Of a stretch of DNA of 9,184 nucleotides, positions 5,958 to 9,184 are shown piece after piece (the first letter of the stretch is position 1; each line of letters opens with the position of its first letter). This DNA is from Bacteroidales bacterium (GTDB taxonomy: Bacteria; Bacteroidota; Bacteroidia; Bacteroidales; UBA7960): positions 1 to 9,184 of the forward strand of contig SKYG01000101.1 of assembly GCA_007128045.1 (NCBI GenBank). The letters run 5' to 3'. Position numbers and translations under genes: made by a program. The notes under the pieces are model-generated. The model was not told the DNA's origin and did no database searches. It saw only the letters and a program-made list of their open reading frames with translations.

Positions 5958-7320
5958 AACCATTCAGTGCTTGAATATCCTTCATGATAGATGCTTCCAG
6001 TTCACTTCGGGGAGGTATCTGGCTAATAAAAGAGGCCTTGCCATTGATACAAATTGTGGGAACATTTTTTACTCCCAGCGCCATCATCATTCTTATTCCG
6101 TTTATATCCTTAATTTTATGTTCACTGATAACGACTTTGTCGCCAAATCCAGCCGCGGCCTTATTCACAGCTTCCATCATATACTGGCATGGGGCGCATG
6201 AACCCGAATCGAGAGTGATTACATCAATCACTACTTTATCAGCATGCCAATGACCATCAAGACTCAATGGTTGAAGTGAAGAGCTGTGCTCCATGTTGCG
6301 CGTGGCTTCCTGTATATACTCATCATGCACCAACGTGGATACTGCCTGCAGGTTTTCGACAGGTGTGTCCATCGGCAGGTCACAACCCGGTGCAAGAATA
6401 AACCCTTCTTTTCCGGCAAGGTCTAAGCATCCAAGAGCTTCTTTGCGTGCATCCAGTTCATCGCCAAGCAACAAAACACTGGTAAGCTTCAGGTTACCTC
6501 CAAAACTAATTCCTTTTTGCAAGGCAATATCTTTCACATAATCGAGCGGAATATTTTCATCGATAGAAATGTTGTCGGGAAGGCAATCACACATCACTTC
6601 AATATTTTGCTGGGCATGTCCGCAAACAAAGAATGAACTGTATTTTTTGTTTTTCCTGATGGTCTCAAAAATTTGTGTTACAGGGGAAGAAACAAATGTC
6701 TTGAACGATTCGGGGTCTATCTGGCTGGTCATAGGATCAACCACGGCAATTACATCGCATCCGGCGTCTATCAGTAATTGTGCGTGCTTATCCCCGACCT
6801 TGCTGCAAAAAGCCATCAGGTCATGAACATATTCCGGGTCTTCAAAGAGTTTCATGAAAACCTCCGTCCCCAGCAGATGCAATGCAAGGGTAAACGGGCC
6901 GGTAATCAGCCCATATAATGCAATGTCAGGATATGTTTCGCGCAACCTCCTGGTTGCCTCCAACACGATCGGTATGCGTCCGTCTGTTTCTTCCGGGATA
7001 CTCAACTGGTCTAGGGTAGCCCCCTCTGCCAATGGATGAGACACCACCGCGGGAGGATTATCATCGTTCCAGACAAGTTTGCAACCCAGGATTTCCGCCT
7101 CTATTTGCAGGTCGAACACCACCGGTATGCCGTCAGGATTGTATAACTCTATAGCCTTGCCGATACCCTCTACGATATGGGCCGATGATGTCAGATAGGT
7201 TTTTGCATCAACCCCGACAAGCCTGGCGCCATGTACCCCTACAAATGGCACCCATGGCACCCTGTTAACACCTTCCAGCCTGAAAGCTTTCTCCAATAAC
7301 TGCATTCCTTTGTCGCTCAT
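5956..7320 (-). CDS. UroD/MtaA-family corrinoid methyltransferase fused to a thioredoxin-like domain
   Basis: The protein has 454 residues in two parts. Residues 1-335 form a uroporphyrinogen-decarboxylase-type TIM barrel of the MtaA/MtbA/CmuA group, which moves methyl groups between a methylcorrinoid protein and a thiol or related acceptor via a Cys-bound zinc. It is not a haem UroD, given its operon. Cys313 in the ILAPGCDLPMDTPVENL signature matches the last zinc ligand. The His-X-Cys motif appears as F231-V-C233-G-H235, so the usual His is Phe, with a His two residues after the Cys. Residues about 360-454 form a thioredoxin fold: strand VVIDVITL, active-site-like Cys375-Ala-Pro-Cys378, and cis-Pro segment NVPTICING (Pro421). 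It overlaps the corrinoid gene by ATGA (7317-7320), implying coupled translation. Acceptor and substrate are unknown. The thioredoxin part may reduce the active-site thiols or a thiol substrate, which is inference. Confidence 0.88.
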   Translation of the reverse strand: MSDKGMQLLEKAFRLEGVNRVPWVPFVGVHGARLVGVDAKTYLTSSAHIVEGIGKAIELYNPDGIPVVFDLQIEAEILGCKLVWNDDNPPAVVSHPLAEGATLDQLSIPEETDGRIPIVLEATRRLRETYPDIALYGLITGPFTLALHLLGTEVFMKLFEDPEYVHDLMAFCSKVGDKHAQLLIDAGCDVIAVVDPMTSQIDPESFKTFVSSPVTQIFETIRKNKKYSSFFVCGHAQQNIEVMCDCLPDNISIDENIPLDYVKDIALQKGISFGGNLKLTSVLLLGDELDARKEALGCLDLAGKEGFILAPGCDLPMDTPVENLQAVSTLVHDEYIQEATRNMEHSSSLQPLSLDGHWHADKVVIDVITLDSGSCAPCQYMMEAVNKAAAGFGDKVVISEHKIKDINGIRMMMALGVKNVPTICINGKASFISQIPPRSELEASIMKDIQALNG

Positions 7321-7985
7321 AAAAACTTCTGGTTTAAAAATTCAACGACACCTTGTGGGTCAGCGGAGTAATTATCAGCACCAATTTTTTCACAAAACTC
7401 TTCACTAACAGGGGCCCCTCCAATTGCAATCAGGGTCTCAGGCATGGCAGCTTTGATTTCATTGGTGATCTTTTGCATGTTAACCATCGTTGTGGTGAGC
7501 AATGCTGACAGACCGACAACAGCTCCCGGGTTCTCCTCAAGGGCCTCGATAAATGTCTCAGCACTTACATCGGTACCCAGATCAATCACTTTGTAACCAC
7601 TTCCTTCTACCATCATCGCCACAAGGTTTTTACCGATGTCATGCAGGTCACCCAATACGGTGCCAATAATAAATGTACCCTTTTGCTTTGCTGCCCCGGA
7701 TAGAAAATGTGGCTTTAAATGCAGCAGGGCGGTACTCATGGCTTTGGCCGACATAAGCACCTGTGGCACGAACACTTTGTTCTCTCTGAACTTCCGGCCA
7801 ACCTTCTCCATTCCCGGCATCAACCCTTTAGTCAACACATCCTGAGGCGGAGTCCCTTCTTGCAATGCTTTAGCGGTTAGTTCATCGGCTCCTTCCAAAC
7901 CCTTCATCTGGGGTGGATAGGGAGAGGCCAGGTTTATCTTGCCGAACTCAATACAGTCAGAAATCTTTTCCAATAACTCATTCAT
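7317..7985 (-). CDS. Corrinoid (B12)-binding methyl-carrier protein, MtaC/MtbC/MttC type
   Basis: A 222-residue methyl carrier. Residues 1-95 form the helical cap domain, including KVGRKFRENKVFVPQVLMSAKAM (61-83), typical of the family. Residues about 100-222 form the Rossmann-like cobalamin domain. GDLHDIGKNLV contains the D-x-H-x-x-G motif with His115 as lower cobalt ligand, Ser160-x-Leu162 is the SxL motif, and Gly189-Gly190 is the GG motif, so all corrinoid-binding residues are present. Length is close to methanogen and acetogen carriers. It is the first gene of the operon, with a promoter just upstream and a divergent AraC gene beyond. It should hold the cobalt that receives a methyl from a donor and hands it to the UroD-like partner encoded next. 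The methyl donor cannot be told, since no MttB, MtbB or MtaB homologue is present here. Confidence 0.93.
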   Translation of the reverse strand: MNELLEKISDCIEFGKINLASPYPPQMKGLEGADELTAKALQEGTPPQDVLTKGLMPGMEKVGRKFRENKVFVPQVLMSAKAMSTALLHLKPHFLSGAAKQKGTFIIGTVLGDLHDIGKNLVAMMVEGSGYKVIDLGTDVSAETFIEALEENPGAVVGLSALLTTTMVNMQKITNEIKAAMPETLIAIGGAPVSEEFCEKIGADNYSADPQGVVEFLNQKFL

Positions 7986-8011
7986 AGCAAATACATGTTT
8001 ATGTCCGGCAA

Positions 8012-8042
8012 CAAAAGTATTATGTGCTTAAAAAATATAAAA
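8012..8042 (-). promoter_or_regulatory. Promoter of the corrinoid methyl-transfer operon
   Basis: On the minus strand, TACTTTTG (8012-8019) is an exact TAnnTTTG -7 box. A TTTT (8039-8042) stands 19 bases upstream where the -33 TTTG would be. The imperfect -33 box would suit a promoter that needs an activator. Transcription would start near 8005, about 20 bases before the ATG, so there is no room for a cobalamin riboswitch in the leader. Confidence 0.6.
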
Positions 8043-8062
8043 TAGTCTTTTTTCATATAAAA

Positions 8063-8084
8063 ATGTAAAATATTACTTTTACAT
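8063..8084. repeat. Perfect 8-bp inverted repeat, candidate operator
   Basis: ATGTAAAA (8063-8070) and TTTTACAT (8077-8084) are exact reverse complements separated by six bases. The centre lies about 68 bases upstream of the inferred start of the corrinoid operon, just upstream of its -33 box, which is a typical place for an activator site. The spacing of half-site centres (14 bases) is not an integral number of helical turns. AraC proteins often use direct rather than inverted repeats, so binding by the neighbouring regulator is a guess. Confidence 0.5.
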
Positions 8085-8100
8085 CTCAAACCGCATAAAA

Positions 8101-8115
8101 GTTGTTTGACACAAC
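8101..8115. repeat. 5-bp inverted repeat around a TTTGACA element
   Basis: GTTGT (8101-8105) and ACAAC (8111-8115) are reverse complements around TTGAC. The TTTG at 8105-8108 could be the -33 box of a plus-strand promoter for the AraC gene, but no good TAnnTTTG follows at about 19 bases (the nearest is TAAGGGTG at 8126-8133). It may be an operator or coincidental. Confidence 0.3.
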
Positions 8116-8129
8116 GGAGAATTAGTAAG

Positions 8130-8142
8130 GGTGCCAGGCACC
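8130..8142. repeat. GC-rich 6-bp inverted repeat GGTGCCAGGCACC
   Basis: GGTGCC and GGCACC are perfect reverse complements around a single A, 20 bases before the AraC start codon. It stands out as GC-rich in a very AT-rich intergenic region. It could be a regulator site autoregulating the AraC gene, a fragment of an extragenic palindrome, or part of an mRNA hairpin in the AraC leader. Confidence 0.5.
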
Positions 8143-8162
8143 TCTGAACCACATTATAAGTC

Positions 8163-9029
8163 ATGATCATAAAAAAACGCTTTTACAAACTGCCCTCCTA
8201 CATTATCGATGAGCAAAGGCTCAATCCGCTCACCAATGATCTGCATTTGTGTGAGCTGACAGAATATCTGATCAAAAAGGATACACTCTGGTCGGTAAAC
8301 ACCAAACTTAATGATCATTTGCTGATATTTTGCACCAAAGGAGGGGGCTTTATACAAATTTCCAATGATTCGGTACTTATTGGGGAGAATCAATTTTGCA
8401 TTATCCCTAAAGGTTTTATGTTTAAATTTCAGTCTGGAAACACAGGAACTTGTGTACTGCTCACCTGTATGTTTAATGGGAAGAAAACCCATATCATGGA
8501 GAAGGATTTTACTGTGGTGCGCGACTTAATCCCTTCTGTAAACAATATGGTAGCCAATCGGTTCATGTTGTTTGATGAGTTATTCAACAACCTAAACCGG
8601 GGATACTACAAAGCCAATTATCAGTACATTAATTTCTGTTTCGGCCATTTACTGGCCACTTTCCTTTATGCCAGCAAAACAAGTGATGATTTCATGGAAG
8701 AAGATAATCCCGGGATAAGCCGGGCTATCTATTTTATGGAGCAGAATTTAAACAGAAAAGTCACCTTGCCGGAGATTGCTGATGAGGCAGGATACTCACC
8801 TTCTTACCTGATTACCATCTTTAGAAAAATAACAGGCTACAGTCCTTTAAGTTATTATTCCCACCTAAAAATAACCAAAGCATGTGAATTCCTGGATTTC
8901 AGCAAATTAAAAATCAAGGAGATTTCTTTTATGCTGGGATATTCAGATCCGTATTATTTTTCAAAGGATTTCAGAAAAAAAATGGGTGTTTCTCCAAGGC
9001 ATTATCGGGCAAGGGTTTTAAAGAAGTAA
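8163..9029 (+). CDS. AraC/XylS-family transcriptional regulator
   Basis: This is a 288-residue regulator. Residues 1-170 form a sensor half with a cupin-like beta segment, recognisable at LIFCTKGGGFIQISNDSVLIGENQFCIIPKG (54-84), where an effector would bind. The C-terminal hundred residues hold the two helix-turn-helix motifs. The first is VTLPEIADEAGYSPSYLITIFRKITGYSP (200-228) and the second IKEISFMLGYSDPYYFSKDFRKKMGVSPRHYR (251-282), with the family-ending signature GVSPRHYR intact. It is transcribed away from the corrinoid operon across a 177-base shared region with several inverted repeats. It is therefore the obvious candidate regulator of the cassette, probably an activator responding to the methylated substrate or a metabolite; this is inference from position. 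The ATG at 8163 has no clear Shine-Dalgarno; it is preceded by AT-rich sequence with stop codons. Confidence 0.92.
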   Translation: MIIKKRFYKLPSYIIDEQRLNPLTNDLHLCELTEYLIKKDTLWSVNTKLNDHLLIFCTKGGGFIQISNDSVLIGENQFCIIPKGFMFKFQSGNTGTCVLLTCMFNGKKTHIMEKDFTVVRDLIPSVNNMVANRFMLFDELFNNLNRGYYKANYQYINFCFGHLLATFLYASKTSDDFMEEDNPGISRAIYFMEQNLNRKVTLPEIADEAGYSPSYLITIFRKITGYSPLSYYSHLKITKACEFLDFSKLKIKEISFMLGYSDPYYFSKDFRKKMGVSPRHYRARVLKK

Positions 9030-9059
9030 AACATAGGATAAAAGTTTAAAATATTTTAT

Positions 9060-9067
9060 TACCTTTG
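9060..9067 (+). promoter_or_regulatory. -7 box of the rpsF promoter
   Basis: TACCTTTG matches TAnnTTTG exactly, 31 bases after the AraC stop. No clear TTTG is found 19 bases upstream. Transcription would start near 9074, giving rpsF a leader of about 72 bases and making it independent of the AraC gene. Confidence 0.6.
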
Positions 9068-9082
9068 CAATCCGTTTTAACA

Positions 9083-9102
9083 AGCCTGTCAGAATACAGG
9101 CT
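9083..9102 (+). promoter_or_regulatory. Leader hairpin before rpsF
   Basis: AGCCTGT (9083-9089) and ACAGGCT (9096-9102) form a perfect 7-bp stem with a six-base loop, inside the inferred rpsF leader. In several bacteria the S6:S18 complex represses its own operon by binding a leader hairpin, so a similar role is possible, but I cannot match the known motif confidently. A T-run at 9113-9118 lies ten bases beyond the stem, too far for a standard terminator. A terminator for the AraC gene or an attenuator is the alternative. Confidence 0.45.
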
Positions 9103-9145
9103 AAGAATGGAATTTTTTATTCATAACATTTTTAAACAAACCACA

Positions 9146-9184
9146 ATGGTAAGACAGTACGAAACCGTTTTCATTATGACTCCC
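9146..9184 (+). CDS. rpsF: 30S ribosomal protein S6, first 13 residues (cut by window edge)
   Basis: The frame reads MVRQYETVFIMTP, which matches the conserved S6 N-terminus (xxYETVFILTP in Bacteroidota). S6 binds the central domain of 16S rRNA together with S18. In this phylum the gene is normally followed by rpsR and rplI, which would lie outside the window. The ATG follows an A-rich stretch without a clear Shine-Dalgarno, as is common in the phylum. A candidate promoter and leader hairpin precede it. Confidence 0.88.
   Translation, partial: MVRQYETVFIMTP

Noticed and set aside
5956..7320. Haem-biosynthesis uroporphyrinogen decarboxylase (hemE)
   Set aside because: The barrel belongs to the UroD fold, but the operon with a corrinoid carrier and reactivase, the ILAPGCD zinc-ligand signature and the thioredoxin fusion all point to the methyltransferase branch.
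7986..8162. Cobalamin riboswitch upstream of the corrinoid operon
   Set aside because: The inferred leader is only about 20 bases, and no B12-box-like conserved sequence or large fold is visible in the 177-base intergenic region.
8154..8492. Minus-strand open frame of 112 codons opposite the AraC gene
   Set aside because: Antisense to a clear AraC-family coding region, with no motif or ribosome binding site.

Overview
The window looks like chromosomal DNA from a member of the Bacteroidota, probably the Bacteroidales/Marinilabiliales group (the order is a guess). Three things point there. Several genes are preceded by the phylum's characteristic -7 promoter box TAnnTTTG (TATCTTTG before rplU, TATTTTTG before serS, TACTTTTG before the corrinoid operon, TACCTTTG before rpsF). 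Most starts lack a strong Shine-Dalgarno sequence. The proteins, such as the TPR protein lying between serS and rsmA, have a Bacteroidota character. No tRNA, rRNA, CRISPR array, insertion sequence or phage gene is visible, and no gene-free stretch exceeds about 180 bases.

Left part (1-5200, all minus strand): a housekeeping block read right to left. It runs rplU (L21), rpmA (L27), a strong intrinsic terminator, serS (seryl-tRNA synthetase), a secreted TPR-repeat protein, rsmA (16S rRNA dimethyladenosine methyltransferase, with a GTG start), and then the first 60 codons of an unidentified ORF that leaves the window. The theme is ribosome assembly and translation.

Middle part (5256-8162): an accessory three-gene minus-strand operon for corrinoid-dependent methyl transfer. 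In transcription order it encodes a stand-alone corrinoid-binding protein (MtaC/MtbC/MttC type), a UroD/MtaA-family methyltransferase fused to a C-terminal thioredoxin-like domain with a CAPC motif, and a stand-alone homologue of the MetH activation (AdoMet-binding) domain ending in a CX2CX4C cluster. The genes overlap or nearly touch, so they are probably co-translated. The likely scheme is that a methyl group is loaded on the cobalt of the corrinoid protein, moved to or from a thiol or folate by the UroD-like protein, and that the third protein repairs oxidised Co(II). No MttB- or MtaB-like substrate methyltransferase is in the window, so the methyl donor is unknown. This cassette is the most interesting content here.

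Right part (8163-9184, plus strand): a divergent AraC-family regulator shares a 177-base intergenic region with the corrinoid operon. That region contains three inverted repeats and a Bacteroidota-type promoter facing the operon, so the regulator probably controls the cassette. The window ends in the first 13 codons of rpsF (ribosomal protein S6), preceded by its own promoter and a leader hairpin. The methyl-transfer cassette and its regulator therefore sit between two blocks of ribosomal housekeeping genes.
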